From: Calvatia gigantea
Taxonomy: Eukaryota; Basidiomycota; Agaricomycetes; Agaricales; Lycoperdaceae
DNA: 64,000 nt
Reading direction: 5' to 3'
Assembly (NCBI GenBank): GCA_025093985.1
Contig: JACAAK010000003.1
Span: forward strand, 2,294,001-2,358,000
This document shows, piece by piece, positions 22,992 through 34,605 of this stretch. The number at the start of each line of letters is the position of its first letter. Position 1 is the first letter of the stretch. The position numbers were made by a program, and so were the translations under genes. A model generated the notes under the pieces. The model worked only from the letters and a program-made list of their open reading frames with translations, searched no databases and was not told the origin of the DNA.

Positions 22992-24243
22992 TTTCCTGGA
23001 AGTTTATGTACTTATATGTTACTCTCTCGTTGGTAATTATGCCCTTCGATTGGGCCGCTCGGGAGATCGGCACGACGTCGGAAGATCGTATCAGGTTCAC
23101 GTAAGAGGTTAGCAACGAACATATGATGAAGAAGGCTAGAGACCACCTGTTTAAGGAACGGCACCGATCGGTTCTCCAAATACACATACAGTTAGGTATT
23201 TTATTCGTTTGTACTTAAATGCAAGGGTAGGCAGAATGCGCTAAGACATACTAGGCAGAGAGGAATACCACAGGAGTTAGCAAGAGGACCGATATATGAA
23301 GGAGTAAGTCTAGCTAAGCATCCTTCTATTTCGAAAAGGACACACAAATGACACCAGTTTTTTGTTTGGACAGTCACGGTCCATTCACGTATTCACAGGA
23401 ATTTCGTCTGAGGTTGTTATCATTTGATGGAAGCGATTATGTCTAGGGCCAGCTGACCGGATTACGGGGTGTGTCTGCTTGACTGCCCCTCAAGGCCGCC
23501 TTGAGAACGGAATAACGTGTCAAACTAACAGTTCCGTCGACAGCATAGCAAGTCGCGGAGTCGAGCTTGAGGACAGCGGAAGGCGGGTTTGGTTGCAGGA
23601 TGGTTGGGGACAATGAAGGATGCATTTTATTTTACATATCAATATGACCCTGTGTGTATGGTTTGTAGTCATGGCGTCGTGGAGAATAGGTGTGGGACCG
23701 TCGGGGAAGGATGCCAGACTACGGTGAAATTTTCCTAAGAGGATGACTTGGGATGGACGCCGTGCTCGCGTAAGGGCGGGTGAATTGTGAATAGTAGTGC
23801 GAAAAAGTTTTCAGCCAAGGGGTACCCGCCAGGGACCGGAGTTGAAATTTTGGAGGACAATGCCGACTTTAAGTTCAGGGATAACTGTTCCCAACAACCA
23901 TACATATATTTGACCAATCTCGCTACCTCCAGCTTTCCTTATCCTCCTTTCCTCACTGAGAACTGGAGTATCAAAAGGGTCAGGCTGGCCATCTCGCTGT
24001 CAATTCACCGCTCTCGACGTCCTCTAGTCCATCAGTTACTGTACAAATAGTCCTCATAGACGGGGCTCATACTCGGCTTGCAGGTTGGTCTTTTTATCGT
24101 GGCTCTCCCTTTCCCCTTCTCCTGCTCAACATTTTGCTCAGAGAAGAACTCCATTGTGCAACTAAACCTCCTTTCATCGCGCCCTCTAATACTCCTCCAC
24201 CTCTTTTTCATCTTTCCCTTCCTAATTTTTTTTCATTTTTGAT
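22992..24243. other. Intergenic region; likely promoter and long 5' UTR of the Pumilio gene
   Basis: About 1.25 kb without a supported gene. A 60-codon minus-strand frame (23443-23625) has no recognisable features. The last 200 bp before the Pumilio ATG are pyrimidine-rich with T-runs (CTTTCCCTTCC, TTTTTTTT), as expected of a fungal promoter or 5' UTR. Confidence 0.45.
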
Positions 24244-27200
24244 ATGAATAACTCTTTGGAGAACATTAGTCCTACTGATAATCACGCCACCTCTGACGAT
24301 AGGAAGAAAAGTCCGCCTGCGTTCTTGGACCTTGCTGACTCTGTACGTTCATTTTTGTGCTGTGTAACCTGCCACTAACTCACATTCCCAGGCCGCGAGG
24401 TTGGGGACTAATATGCCAGACATGTCAGCGGTGCGTAGATGTGTCGTGTGTGTCCACTGTTCTCGTCTGACCCGGCAGCAGCGTGTCGAATTGAAGCGTA
24501 TGGAACACGAACGTCAGCGTGCTATTCAACGCCGACTCTTCGAAGACCAAATGCGTGCGCTCGAGGAACAACAAGCTCAAGAGCTCCTGACCATTCCCTT
24601 TGATGCGGGGGGACATGGAAGCATGCAACATCTCGCCGCTTCTGCGCCGACTACCCCGCCTCGTGTCAATACCATACTGGCTGGAGAGGTGTATAGCGTC
24701 GGGCATAATGGGAGGATACAGCACTCCGTGGATGCTGAGTCGTTGTCCAGAGCAGTGGGGACCGTTGCCGACAAGCGTAAATCCGTGACTTATGCCCCCA
24801 CCGTCAATCTTTCTCCTGACCTCGCTACTGCACCTGGTAACGGGCATGGTTTCCAGCGACCTGTCGGTGCGAAAAGTATGCCTGCTAGCCGCCGGACTTC
24901 GGCTAGCAGTCACGATGAGGAATTGGCTTCCCACCTTCAAGGCCTCTCCCTTGCGGGCGAACGTTCTTCTCGTGCTTCACCTGCTCCTGGCCCAGCATCC
25001 GCATCTGTCTTGCTGAGGGGTAATTTGCGATATAATGGTGATGAGGCTGCTCGATATGCAAGTACTTACAACGCGGGGATGATGCTTGACGAGCAGTTAG
25101 ATCAGGAAATGCACAGTGTGTTCCTTTCGTTCAGATTCTGACACTCTCCTTATCTTGTCTGTAGATGCGATGAGGAATTTGCCCACTTCCGATGATGACA
25201 AGTACCATAACAACTTCGGTAACAAAGTGAGGTTTTTGATTTTGACTCATTTTAAGTTGTTAAGTGACCATTCTTGTCAGGTTTCGAAATCATCCGCAGC
25301 TTTGGATCTAGCCCATCTTTCGCAACCGACCCGTGAAAAATCGGCGGGGTGGCCTCACTTTGTTAACAATCCTCGTGGGCCCGACGGCATTGTGTCAAGG
25401 ACAGATCGTCGCACTGTGACGAACCCGAACCTCACTCTTTCCACTCCTTCCGATGATTTCTTAGTCAAGCCCCTTGGTGGAAATATGTCTGCGTCGCCGA
25501 CTCCCCTGGTTGTAGAGCCTTCCCAGTTTTCTCAAGTTCCGGTTTCACTGTCGCGTAAGGGCTCGCCACCAGGGTTACTAGACAGCTTGTCTACCACGAC
25601 GCGGTCTGTCCCGACGACACCTCTGGGTATCCCGACTACCACTGCACACCTTATAAAAACTGGCGGTCCTATGACACCTGACCTACAATCCCTGAGCACT
25701 CGAATTGGTACGCCAAGTTCTCAGCAACCTGGCGATAGTATTTCCGGCGCGAGTGATATTCAAGCTTCTCTATCTCGCCTTCCGTCTGCTACCTTTGAGA
25801 ATGGTAGCTTGAATTACAACATTCATTCCAGTCCTGATGATGTATGTGGATTATCATTGACACTGATTTTACGTGGGCTTATTATTCTCCAGTATGGTCT
25901 TGACTCGCCTTATAGTTTGGGTGGATCTATTGATGGAGGTCACTACACTGGGTGCGTAATTTTTGCATTAAATTTCTGTGAAATAGTTTAACAATTGAGT
26001 AGGTCGAGTGGTTCCGGTGGTTTGTATTCACACCAAAACAATCCTCGTTATGGACTTGGCCTGGGTACGCGGTCGGGTGTTGGGGCTCCGGATGGGAAGA
26101 TGAATGGATTGCATGGATCGAAACACAAGCGAGAAATTGACAGAGAGTGTACGTCATCATCCTTGGTCCAGGACGCCCTCTTAACAACTCCCGCACATAG
26201 TCAATCGCTTTACTGGAACACGCCTCGAGGATTTACAAGGGGAAATATCCACGCTCTGCAAAGACCAACATGGTTGTCGATACCTTCAGAAGAAACTCGA
26301 AGAAGGTTTACCCGAGCACCGAGATATGATTTTCCGTGAAACCTTCAGCCATTTTGCTGACCTCATGACTGGTAAATAACCCACTCAAATGTTGGACTCT
26401 ATCTGATTGGCTCTCACCTAGATCCGTTCGGAAACTACCTCTGCCAGAAGCTTTTGGAGTTCGCGACGGATGAACAGCGCAACCTCATCTGCGAATCCGT
26501 GGCACAGGACCTTGTGAACATTTCCTTGAATATGCATGGTACACGTGCTGTCCAAAAGATGATTGACTTCTTGTCCACTAGGCGACAGGTCAGTCTCATT
26601 GCAGCAACAGTGTAATATCATTCTCATCTCTATACCCCTAGATTCATTCCATTATCCTTGCTCTTAGCCTCCATGTGGTGGCTCTTATTAAAGACTTAAA
26701 CGGTAACCATGTCATTCAGAAGTGTCTGAATAAGCTTGCGCCTGAGGACAACCAGGTAGATTCCACCAGGCTTGATGCTGCTGGATCTATATTGATCACT
26801 TTCTCAGTTCATCTACAATGCAGTGGCTGCCAACTGCGTTGAGGTTGCGACGCACCGTCATGGCTGCTGTGTGCTTCAAAGGTGCATTGACCACGCCTCG
26901 GATCACCAACGTATCCAGCTTGTGAACGAAATCACCTACAATGCCTTGACCCTCGTTCAGGATCCTTACGGCAATTATGTGAGAAAGATTTCCATTAATC
27001 TGGGGTTCAAAATGCTCATGATTGACAGGTGGTCCAATACATCCTTGATCTAAACGACAGTCGGTTCAGCGATGCTGTGATCCGTCAATTCCAGGGCAAT
27101 GTTTGTGCGCTTTCCGTTCAAAAGTTTAGCTCGAATGTCATTGAGAAAGTTAGTCTTCTCCGGGTCTTTTCTTTATCCACCTCAACTCATCTCACCTAGT

Positions 27201-27882
27201 GTGTTCGCGTTGCTGAACATAATACTCGGAAGCTTTTGATTGATGAACTTCTTAACCGCAGTCGCTTGGAGAAATTGTTGCGCGACTCGTATGGCAACTA
27301 TTGTGTCCAGGTAGGCTAGTCCTCCTTCCGATGTGGCTAGGTGTTAACTTGGCATTAGACCGCCTTGGATTATGCTGATCCTGCACAACGCGCGCTTCTT
27401 GTTGAAGGTATTCGCCCTGTCTTGCCGCTCATCCGGAATACTCCCTACGGAAAACGCATCCAGAACAAGCTACAACGCGAGGCCCCGAACCTGGAATATG
27501 GTGCATATCCGAACCACAACCACCTTGTCAATATGGCATTAAGCAACCAAGGAATGAGCCCGGTGCATGCACCCAACCGCCATCTCACTCAAGGACTCCA
27601 AGGAAACCTTGCAGATATTTATGGTGCCGGCAATAATGTATACGGCCTTCCCCAGGCACAGGGGGGATTTAACCAGGCTCACCAGCACCCCTTTGCACGC
27701 ATTGCAACCCCAGTCCATTGATGGTTATGTGTTACAGAGCACCTCGAGCCACAACCCGGCTCTTACTCATGGGTTTAGCGGAACTTCATTTTCCAATGTC
27801 AGTCTTCTTCACTGGAAGCGAACTGACTCCCTCACTAAATCTCCCTCCCTACCAGAGGTCCGCCTTCGGCTATGGCATGTAG
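24244..27882 (+). CDS. Pumilio-family (Puf3/PUM-type) RNA-binding protein
   Basis: PUF proteins bind UGUA-containing 3' UTR motifs and control mRNA decay and translation; Puf3 acts on nuclear-encoded mitochondrial mRNAs. The N-terminal two-thirds is disordered and rich in Ser/Thr/Pro, with a short coiled coil (RMEHERQRAIQRRLFEDQMRALEEQQ). The C-terminal part carries eight PUF repeats whose RNA-contact positions read C-R..Q, N-Y..Q, T-R..Q, N-H..Q, C-C..Q, N-Y..Q, S-N..E and N-Y..Q; the last four predict UGUA recognition. A tail of about 100 residues follows. The end is uncertain: one frame stops at 27721, but splicing an intron from about 27638 and another at about 27798 gives a longer tail ending RSAFGYGM at 27882, which I prefer. 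At least ten short introns. Confidence 0.9.
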
Positions 27883-28607
27883 ACTGAAGGCCTATTACCC
27901 TTCTTCAGAAGTCAAGGATATCAGCCCTACAGGGATCCCGGACCATCCAGGTTTTGTTCATTTTCGGACATATTATCATTTTAATATCTTTCCTCCCTTC
28001 TGCGCGCATGTATGTTGCGCTTCATACCATTTTATTTACCTTACTTGATCTTTTGAATTTTTGTTTTGGCCGTGCCTTTTCAAGCTTCGCCTTGCTCCCT
28101 GGGGTGCTGCTCTAAAACCGTCTCCACGCGCACTGTATTTTGACGGCATACTCTCAGAGTCTTGTTTCCATGCTTTCTGTGTCTACCACCTTCACTCGCC
28201 AAACCATTTGTACAGGCTATCTTTCAATTGACTCTAACTAGGTTGTGTCCTGTCTTTAGTATCGTCGCAGCACTATTTGTCATTCTGTAGTTATTCACAC
28301 CAGTTGTATAAAGTCGTTAATTTGCATTTGGAATTTTGGTCTTAATGAATTTGCATACATCCTGACCCACTCCATTGGAAATATATGATTGGGCAAATTT
28401 GGGTCCGATGGGAAGGACCCGGTAGGTGTCCTTGGGAGTGCTTTAGCAAAATTCAGATAAAAAGCACATGTATAGGCATGAGCGTGGCTTTAACAAATGA
28501 CATGCAGTACCCCCCAGACTTTCCACGTCAAATGTGGCCAAATGAAGAAAATTAAACTTCACCGATTCTGCCTAGCCATCAGCACTCGCTCTCTCTACGT
28601 GAACGGT
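27883..28607. other. 3' flank of the Pumilio gene, nothing recognised
   Basis: About 720 bp, T-rich, with no coding signal I can support. It marks the transition from gene-dense DNA to the repeat region. Confidence 0.4.
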
Positions 28608-28719
28608 CAACAACAAACCTCTGATGAATCCAATGGCTTCAGCCTTCTCGCAGAAGCACTGGCAACAGAGATCGAGGCCGTATTTACGGATAAGACCAGC
28701 TTGATGGGTGCAGAGGCAG
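28608..28719 (-). pseudogene. Decayed exon of 40S ribosomal protein S29 (uS14)
   Basis: Read on the minus strand, a splice-acceptor-like CAACAG is followed by a frame containing [19 protein letters not shown] and EKAEAIGFI, which is unmistakably the C-terminal exon of ribosomal protein uS14/RPS29. Two positions that are arginine in the family (the residues before Q and before E in LCRQCFRE) are cysteine here, the change expected from CGC to TGC. The final residues have lost the normal short basic end, and the frame runs on into unrelated sequence. I see no upstream exon with the start of the protein. It is a fragment left by a truncated gene copy, now decaying at CpG sites. Confidence 0.75.
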
Positions 28720-29307
28720 CTGTTGATGGATGCACCCAATTAGACATGATAAGACGGACCCACCCTGCCCACCCCGCAAACCCCCCATCATGGTTACGGG
28801 TTTTGCAGGGGTTGAGTAATGCCAACCTGTACATGTACTCGTGACATACCCGTCGCGAAAACCTGTAGTTTTTGTGACCTGTAGATGCCGAGTGAAGTAA
28901 AGTAAAATTGATGCCGACTACATTACATAAGCAACTCAGGTAATACGACAGTAATATGACCATACTACCTCGTTGACAAGAGGGGAAGAGGATAAAGGAA
29001 TATAGACTACAACTAATGGCTATATACAACTTCTAAGGTTGAAGAATGTGAACTGCATATATGAGAAAGGATATGTGGCAAGTGAGTCACTTTGCAAAAC
29101 CAAGGGGAAGGGCCATGGACCATACAACTCACTGTCCCATCAATTCCATTTTGATTATCAAAGCACTGTAAGCACAAATTATTAGGACCCAGCTGAAATA
29201 TTCAGGTATGAAGGCAAAGACTGACTGGCTAGGGGCATATCTCGGTGATATGCTTGTTATGATCAAAAGTGAGGAATATTACATAATTGATGTCATCTTG
29301 TTTCATC
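28720..29307. other. AT-rich intergenic DNA, nothing recognised
   Basis: About 590 bp between the S29 remnant and the first repeat. It is AT-rich and CpG-poor with no open frame of note. It may be old transposon DNA. Confidence 0.35.
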
Positions 29308-29609
29308 TGTTGTGACGATAAAATGGTAATATTTAAGTAATATTTACATAATTAATATTAACTATTGAAATATTGACCTTGTGAACTCTGCAAAGCAAGA
29401 GGGGAGTTGTATTAGCAACAAATGGATATGTTCTCTGTCAAATAAAGTGCATCATTTCATGGAAAGGGAAATGCAAGTATGATCTCCCTCTATTTGGTTC
29501 CTTTCCTCTATATAAAGCCCAATCTCTTGCTTTCCTTAATTGTTAAATAAAATAGCTGTTTGACATCTCTGAATCTATGAAGCACTGAAGCAAGAGAAGG
29601 GTCATTACA
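29308..29609 (+). repeat. Possible solo LTR (302 bp)
   Basis: The segment begins TGTTGTGACG and ends TCATTACA (TG...CA), and contains a TATATAAAG box at about 29510 followed by a leader-like stretch. This is the layout of a small Copia-type LTR. There is no obvious target duplication or polypurine tract, so the call is weak. Confidence 0.3.
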
Positions 29610-29667
29610 GCTAGAAATAGTTACAATTCTCTGTCAAAAGATATACAGGGCATGGAGATTGCAGATA

Positions 29668-30360
29668 CAATAAGGGACAAAACTGTTCCAATGTTTTAAG
29701 ATTCTTTAAAGATCATTGAATAGCTCTGATACCACTGTGGCTGTGCACTTCATATTTTAATTTTAGATACCCCTATATCCTCGCTAATCACGTGCCAAAA
29801 ATTATTATGTAATTCAGAATTTTGAATGAGTTATGAATTAATTAATATTTTCTACTCATTGGAATAGTTTTGTCCCTCTTGAAAATTATATACAAAATAG
29901 GTATTCTAGTACTTGGTATAGCCTCCCTTGGCTTGTAAAACTGCCTGAACCCTTCTAGGCATACTTTCTATCAAATTCTGGCACACCTCCTTTGGTATAT
30001 CCTCCTATTTCTTTTCTATCCTTTCCCAGAGGATATTTATGCTGCTAGGAGGGTCATTATACTCTCCAAGCTGATTCTTGAGGTAAGTCCACCAGTGTTC
30101 AATGGGATTAAGGTCTGAAGACTGTGGGGGCCATACCATAACCTCCATTTTAGAGTCATCAAACCATTCTGTGGCCTTTTTGCTCTTGTGTTTGGGGTCA
30201 TTGTTCTGTTGGAAAACTACATCCTCTTTCTTCTTTCTATGCCACCTCAAGCTCCTCTACAGTTCATTATTCAGGATCTTCACATAAAGTGTGGCATCCA
30301 TCTTCCTGTTGATTCTGCTAGCAAATCCCACTCCTTTCCAAAACATACAGCCTTAGATTA
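29668..30360 (-). mobile_element. Tc1/mariner-type DNA transposon fragment, copy 1
   Basis: The end reads CAATAAGGGACAAAACTG and follows a TA dinucleotide, the Tc1/mariner target. An inverted copy of the same motif (CATTGGAATAGTTTTGTCCC) lies at 29858-29877, so the terminus is a long TIR with an internal inverted repeat. On the minus strand, 30360 down to 29917 encodes the C-terminal half of a DDE transposase: FWKGVGFAS, DATLYVKILNNEL, then FQQNNDPKHKSKKA, VWPPQSSDLNPIEHWW and IESMPRRVQAVLQAKGGYTKY. The second Asp of the triad sits in NDPKH (normally DNDPKH) and the Glu in NPIEH. Stop codons interrupt it and the N-terminal half is missing. Non-autonomous remnant. Confidence 0.8.
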
Positions 30361-30479
30361 TCAGATTTTGTTGTGGATTTCACTGTCTCTATCACACCTC
30401 TGCTCTCATCTCTATTTCACTATGCCATGTACCTGTTTCAGACTATTACTGTCCAGCAATCTCTGAGTATTGACTTATA

Positions 30480-30755
30480 CATACTACTATGCCATCCTCA
30501 TCAGATGTTTTATATAGTCACTCTATTTGTTCAACCAAATGTTCTCTTATATATAAGCATACATACAATTACTTGTATTTGGTACACTTAACCACCTTGT
30601 TTATCCTTCCCTCTTCACTCTCAAGCCTTGTCTAAGTTGCAACCTGAAGTACCAACCCTTAGAGGTTGTAACATTTGGTTAAGTATCCCCACCTCACCTT
30701 GTAGAAGGAAAAGCTGAAACAGGCTTGAACCATAATGAACCCAGAGAGCTAGTTT
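30480..30755 (+). repeat. LTR 3' end and leader of Ty3/gypsy element D, copy 1
   Basis: A T-rich segment with a TATATATAAG box (30548-30560) and a CT-rich stretch runs to GGTTGTAACA at about 30670. TTTGGTTAAG-like primer-binding sequence and a short leader follow before the gag frame. The organisation matches the end of a 5' LTR. The left end of the LTR is lost at the junction with the Tc1 fragment. Confidence 0.45.
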
Positions 30756-31440
30756 ATGAGCTCAAATTACAATAAACAAGAGTATAGAGAACCCAACCTC
30801 AAGAACAACTTGATAGACAATAAACAAGAAGAACAGGTCATAAACACAGACAACAAAACATCAGATGAAGAAGAAACTGAGAGCTCTAGCTCTGAAGAAT
30901 CTGCATATAAAGAACTGGTTGCAATCCCAAGCAACAAACCTAGTGACAACTCTCAAGAAGTGAACCCCACAGTAGAACCCACTGGTGAAGAAGACATTTT
31001 GTCTGAATTATTAATGAACTCAACTTAACAGAAGAAGAGTTAGAGAACTCCAAAGAAAACATGGTTAACATAAACACCATACCTACTTTAGGACCCAATG
31101 GAAAAAGCCTTGTGCCTAACCCAGGGTTCTTTAATGGTACCCACACCAAATTTGACAACTGGTGGAGAGCAATGATGCTCTTCATGAAATTCAACAAAAT
31201 TACCATAGCTAATGACAAAGCCATAGTGGTCTTAGCAAGACTACAAGGAAGAACAGCAGGAGCATTTGCTGCAATGAAGGGTCCACAAATTCTAAAGGAG
31301 AAGACTTAGTAGATTGGAAAGTATTTGCCAAAGAATTCTGGAAAATGTTTTTAGACAATGCAATGAATGCCAAGGCCAAATGGCAGATTGAGAAATTCAA
31401 GCAAGAAAACAAAAACACAGCAGACTATTTCATCAAATTC
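30756..31440 (+). pseudogene. Ty3/gypsy gag remnant, element D, copy 1
   Basis: An acidic N-terminal frame (SDEEETESSSSEES) is followed by a capsid-like part: GFFNGTHTKFDNWWRAMMLFMKFN, DKAIVVLARLQGRTAGAFA, then after a frame break DWKVFAKEFWKMF...AKWQIEKFKQENKNTADYFIKFN. The W-rich block and EKFKQ..KNTADYFIKF are typical of retrotransposon gag capsid helices. It is broken by frameshifts and stops at about 31025 and 31310, and ends abruptly at about 31440. CpG is absent. Confidence 0.7.
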
Positions 31441-31559
31441 AATGTCTGTCAGGGCAACCCCTGACAGTCCCTCCAGACTGTTCCACAACCCCACACTCTC
31501 ACCTGTACTCAGCTACACAAACATGGACAACAACTGGAGATTCCAAAGGACAATGATGG

Positions 31560-32615
31560 ACTTATGTACATAATGAAACAATAGGACAATGGACAGTAAA
31601 GTAGTATATATTAACCTGTACACCTACAGGAAACTCTTATCTGATTCTCTAAGGATTCCCCCACAGGTATGTAGTCTATACAGTTACTTGTAATATAACT
31701 AAGGATTCCCCCACAGTTACCTACTCATCTGCTTCACCTGTCTCATGAGAGCCTCACATCTCTGAGCCACTCAGACTGTAGATTGCCCTTACAGAAGAAT
31801 TGGATCTCATGAGAGATCTAGTTGCCCACTGGGAATGACTCCAAAAAGTTTCCCTTAAACACTCCCACCAGCTGACCCTGTCTCTATCTGCCTGACCTGC
31901 CTCCATGTCAGACCAGCCCCAGCTGCAACAGTAGCAGAGACAACTACAGCAGGTTCAACTGCAGCTAGCACAGAACATATCTCCCCTGGAACAAATACTT
32001 GTACAGCTGCAAAACAGCCTGCAGGAGGTGATAGATTGTCAGGCAGCATCTGAACTAAGAGGATATGAAACACTCTCTTCCTTACAAGGTCAGATCAGTA
32101 TAGTAGCTGCTGCAAATGCTCCTGCTCCCCATGCTCCACAACTTTCCACCAACCATACTCCCACTCCTATATCTCAGCCACACTCCACATCCACCTAGGC
32201 CAAGGTAGCCACCCCATTTGACTTTAATGGAGACTGCTCCAGGGGTCATGCATTCCTTAACTCCTGTTATATCTACCTTTGGTTGTACAAGAATCAGTTC
32301 AAGGACAAAGACACCCAGATCCTGTGGGCATTGTCATATTTGAAGAGTGGCTGAGCAGCTAAGTGGGCTGAGAATGTAATGTGTTGGAAGGAGCAATACC
32401 CAGGACAAACCTGCTTCCTTGGTTGGGAAGATTTTTCTACTGAGTTCCATAAGTACTTTTTCTCCATGGACATGGAGGCTGCTGCAGTCAACATCCTAGA
32501 GGGCACAGGGTACCATGAGGGCAACTGGAATGTCAATGACTACCTTGATGACTTCTGCAACTTCATTTCAGACTCAGGGTACACTAATCCAAAGGTGATA
32601 GTTGTCAAATTCCAG
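31560..32615 (+). pseudogene. Ty3/gypsy gag remnant, element E, copy 1
   Basis: A second, different gag. A Gln-rich stretch (QLQQVQLQLAQ, ILVQLQNSLQEV) leads to a capsid segment: ATPFDFNGDCSRGHAFLNSCYIYL, DTQILWALSYLKSG, AAKWAENVMCW, WEDFSTEFHKYF and DYLDDFCNFISDSGY. In-frame stops sit where CGA arginine codons would be expected (for example in LKSG-stop-AAKWAE), as well as one TAG. At 32616 the frame is cut by the start of an element-A LTR, so A-type DNA inserted into E. Confidence 0.7.
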
Positions 32616-32861
32616 TGTAATGGCAAAGCCATTTTCATGCTTGAAAATTGCTAATCTAAGGCATACAAGCCTAATCTAATGATTACATTGAACCTTCCTG
32701 TAGTAGTACAATCTAATCTAAGAGCCCAACAGTATAATAAAAGAGTACTCAATCACTGTAGAACACTATGACCATTGATGATGGATAGCAGCAGCTACAG
32801 GATGACCACTGTGCTTAACAAAAAGCAATTCTAACAGTGTACCATATGACCAGTTGTGATT
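32616..32861 (+). repeat. 5' fragment of an element-A LTR inside gag E, copy 1
   Basis: Starts TGTAATGGCAAAGCC, identical in layout to the first about 245 bp of the LTR at 57017, including two TAATCTAA octamers. It is truncated at 32861, where the duplicated segment ends. Confidence 0.8.
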
Positions 32862-33064
32862 TCTTCAGGAATTATGGTTTGTGGAATCATAGCTGCTAAT
32901 CTAGCACCATGAAGTATTGGTGCAGGGACAGCTGAGATAGCTCTGTCACGATGATCATCTGGGTCTGTCATTTGAAGACGTTGTAAACGCTCTTCTGCCC
33001 TGACTTCTTGGCGGGTCCTCTCAGGAGTAGTGGGTGGAGATGGTGGTGGTGGTGGTGGTGGATC
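32862..33064 (-). pseudogene. Truncated exon of unknown protein, Pro-rich then charged
   Basis: On the minus strand a splice-acceptor-like TTACTTAG (33065-33072) is followed by about 67 open codons: seven prolines, SPPTTPERTRQEVRAEERLQ, then MTDPDDHRDRAI and PILHGARLAAMIPQTIIPEEI. Composition is protein-like and CpG is present, unlike the flanking duplicated repeats. It ends at the junction with the repeat. I do not recognise the protein; it may belong to a transposon or a captured host gene. Confidence 0.4.
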
Positions 33065-33485
33065 CCTAAGTAATAAGTTAGTAACAGAAAGAATATTTCA
33101 AATCATAGATAACTCACATTTTAAGCCAATTTATAGATAGGATATAGGTATAGAAGCAGTATAAGAGCCAAGAATGTAGTGGTAATGAGTAAAGTTTTGT
33201 TGAACTACACCCACCAGAGTCCACTCTTTATATACCATTCAGGCAGTGAAAATTAATAAGCTAGATTCACAGCATTAGTGAGTAGTAAGTCATAGAAACA
33301 GCCATTGAGTCATTTATTCAGTATTGACTCATTTTTTTAGTATGGACTGTTGTCTGACTAAGGAAATTATATAAAGACTGTAGTCTGAGTCATTCTCTGT
33401 CATTCCGGGGATGTTTTATAATTTTTACACCAGGTGGAGTGTTGAATATTGTCATGGACTGAATGTTAGTCTCCCAAAGCACTGA
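33065..33485. repeat. Low-complexity spacer, LTR-like
   Basis: AT-rich spacer with a TATATAAAG-like box (about 33369) and a GGTGGAGTGTTGAATATTGTC stretch at 33431-33451 that resembles a polypurine tract followed by an LTR start. No clear partner is seen, so the assignment is weak. Confidence 0.25.
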
Positions 33486-33550
33486 GGTGGCAGTGTTTGA
33501 TGCGAAAAGGGTGGCAGTGTTTGATGCGGTGGCAGTGTTTGATGCGAAAA
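33486..33550 (+). repeat. Short tandem repeat, three copies of a 19-24 bp unit
   Basis: GGTGGCAGTGTTTGATGCG occurs three times in a row, the first and third followed by AAAA. It lies in the spacer between the two duplicated segments. Confidence 0.85.
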
Positions 33551-33700
33551 CGTTTGAAGGAGTAGAAGGGAACAACTTTTGCTTAGTCAAAGCTGACCAA
33601 TTCTGACTAAGGCTGTGCAAAAGTAGCACAGGATTACCAATGCTGACTAAAATTTGTAAGCAAGGACCCCAAACACACCATCATCCCCCTCTATAATGAT

Positions 33701-34210
33701 TCTACTCATTGGAATAGTTTTGTCCCTCTTGAAAATTATATACAAAATAGGTATTCTAGTACTTGGTATAGCCTCCCTTGGCTTGTAAAACTGCCTGAAC
33801 CCTTCTAGGCATACTTTCTATCAAATTCTGGCACACCTCCTTTGGTATATCCTCCTATTTCTTTTCTATCCTTTCCCAGAGGATATTTATGCTGCTAGGA
33901 GGGTCATTATACTCTCCAAGCTGATTCTTGAGGTAAGTCCACCAGTGTTCAATGGGATTAAGGTCTGAAGACTGTGGGGGCCATACCATAACCTCCATTT
34001 CAGAGTCATCAAACCATTCTGTGGCCTTTTTGCTCTTGTGTTTGGGGTCATTGTTCTGTTGGAAAACTACATCCTCTTTCTTCTTTCTATGCCACCTCAA
34101 GCTCCTCTACAGTTCATTATTCAGGATCTTCACATAAAGTGTGGCATCCATCTTCCTGTTGATTCTGCTAGCAAATCCCGCTCCTTTCCAAAACATACAG
34201 CCTTAGATTA
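33701..34210 (-). mobile_element. Tc1/mariner-type fragment, copy 2
   Basis: Same transposase C-terminal half as at 29917-30360 (FQQNNDPKH, VWPPQSSDLNPIEHWW), with the same stop codons, but lacking the outer TIR present at 29668 because the duplication begins at the inner motif. Confidence 0.8.
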
Positions 34211-34605
34211 TCAGATTTTGTTGTGGATTTCACTGTCTCTATCACACCTCTGCTCTCATCTCTATTTCACTATGCCATGTACCTGTTTCAGACTATTACT
34301 GTCCAGCAATCTCTGAGTATTGACTTATACATACTACTATGCCATCCTCATCAGATGTTTTATATAGTCACTCTATTTGTTCAACCAAATGTTCTCTTAT
34401 ATATAAGCATACATACAATTACTTGTATTTGGTACACTTAACCACCTTGTTTATCCTTCCCTCTTCACTCTCAAGCCTTGTCTAAGTTGCAACCTGAAGT
34501 ACCAACCCTTAGAGGTTGTAACATTTGGTTAAGTATCCCCACCTCACCTTGTAGAAGGAAAAGCTGAAACAGGCTTGAACCATAATGAACCCAGAGAGCT
34601 AGTTT

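Larger units (their letters stand above)
29851..32861 (+). repeat. Direct segmental duplication, copy 1 (about 3.0 kb)
   Basis: This stretch recurs at 33701-36711 at a constant offset of 3,850 bp with no indel that I could see and only scattered transitions. It contains a Tc1 end, gag of element D, gag of element E and the first about 245 bp of an element-A LTR. I see no CpG dinucleotide anywhere in it. Both copies start at the same internal TIR motif of the Tc1 element. Confidence 0.9.

Noticed and set aside
23443..23625. 60-codon minus-strand frame in the gap before the Pumilio gene
   Set aside because: No family resemblance, no promoter or intron evidence. Plausible composition alone is not enough.
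28497..28844. 115-codon plus-strand frame
   Set aside because: It is the antisense shadow of the S29 pseudogene exon and flanks.
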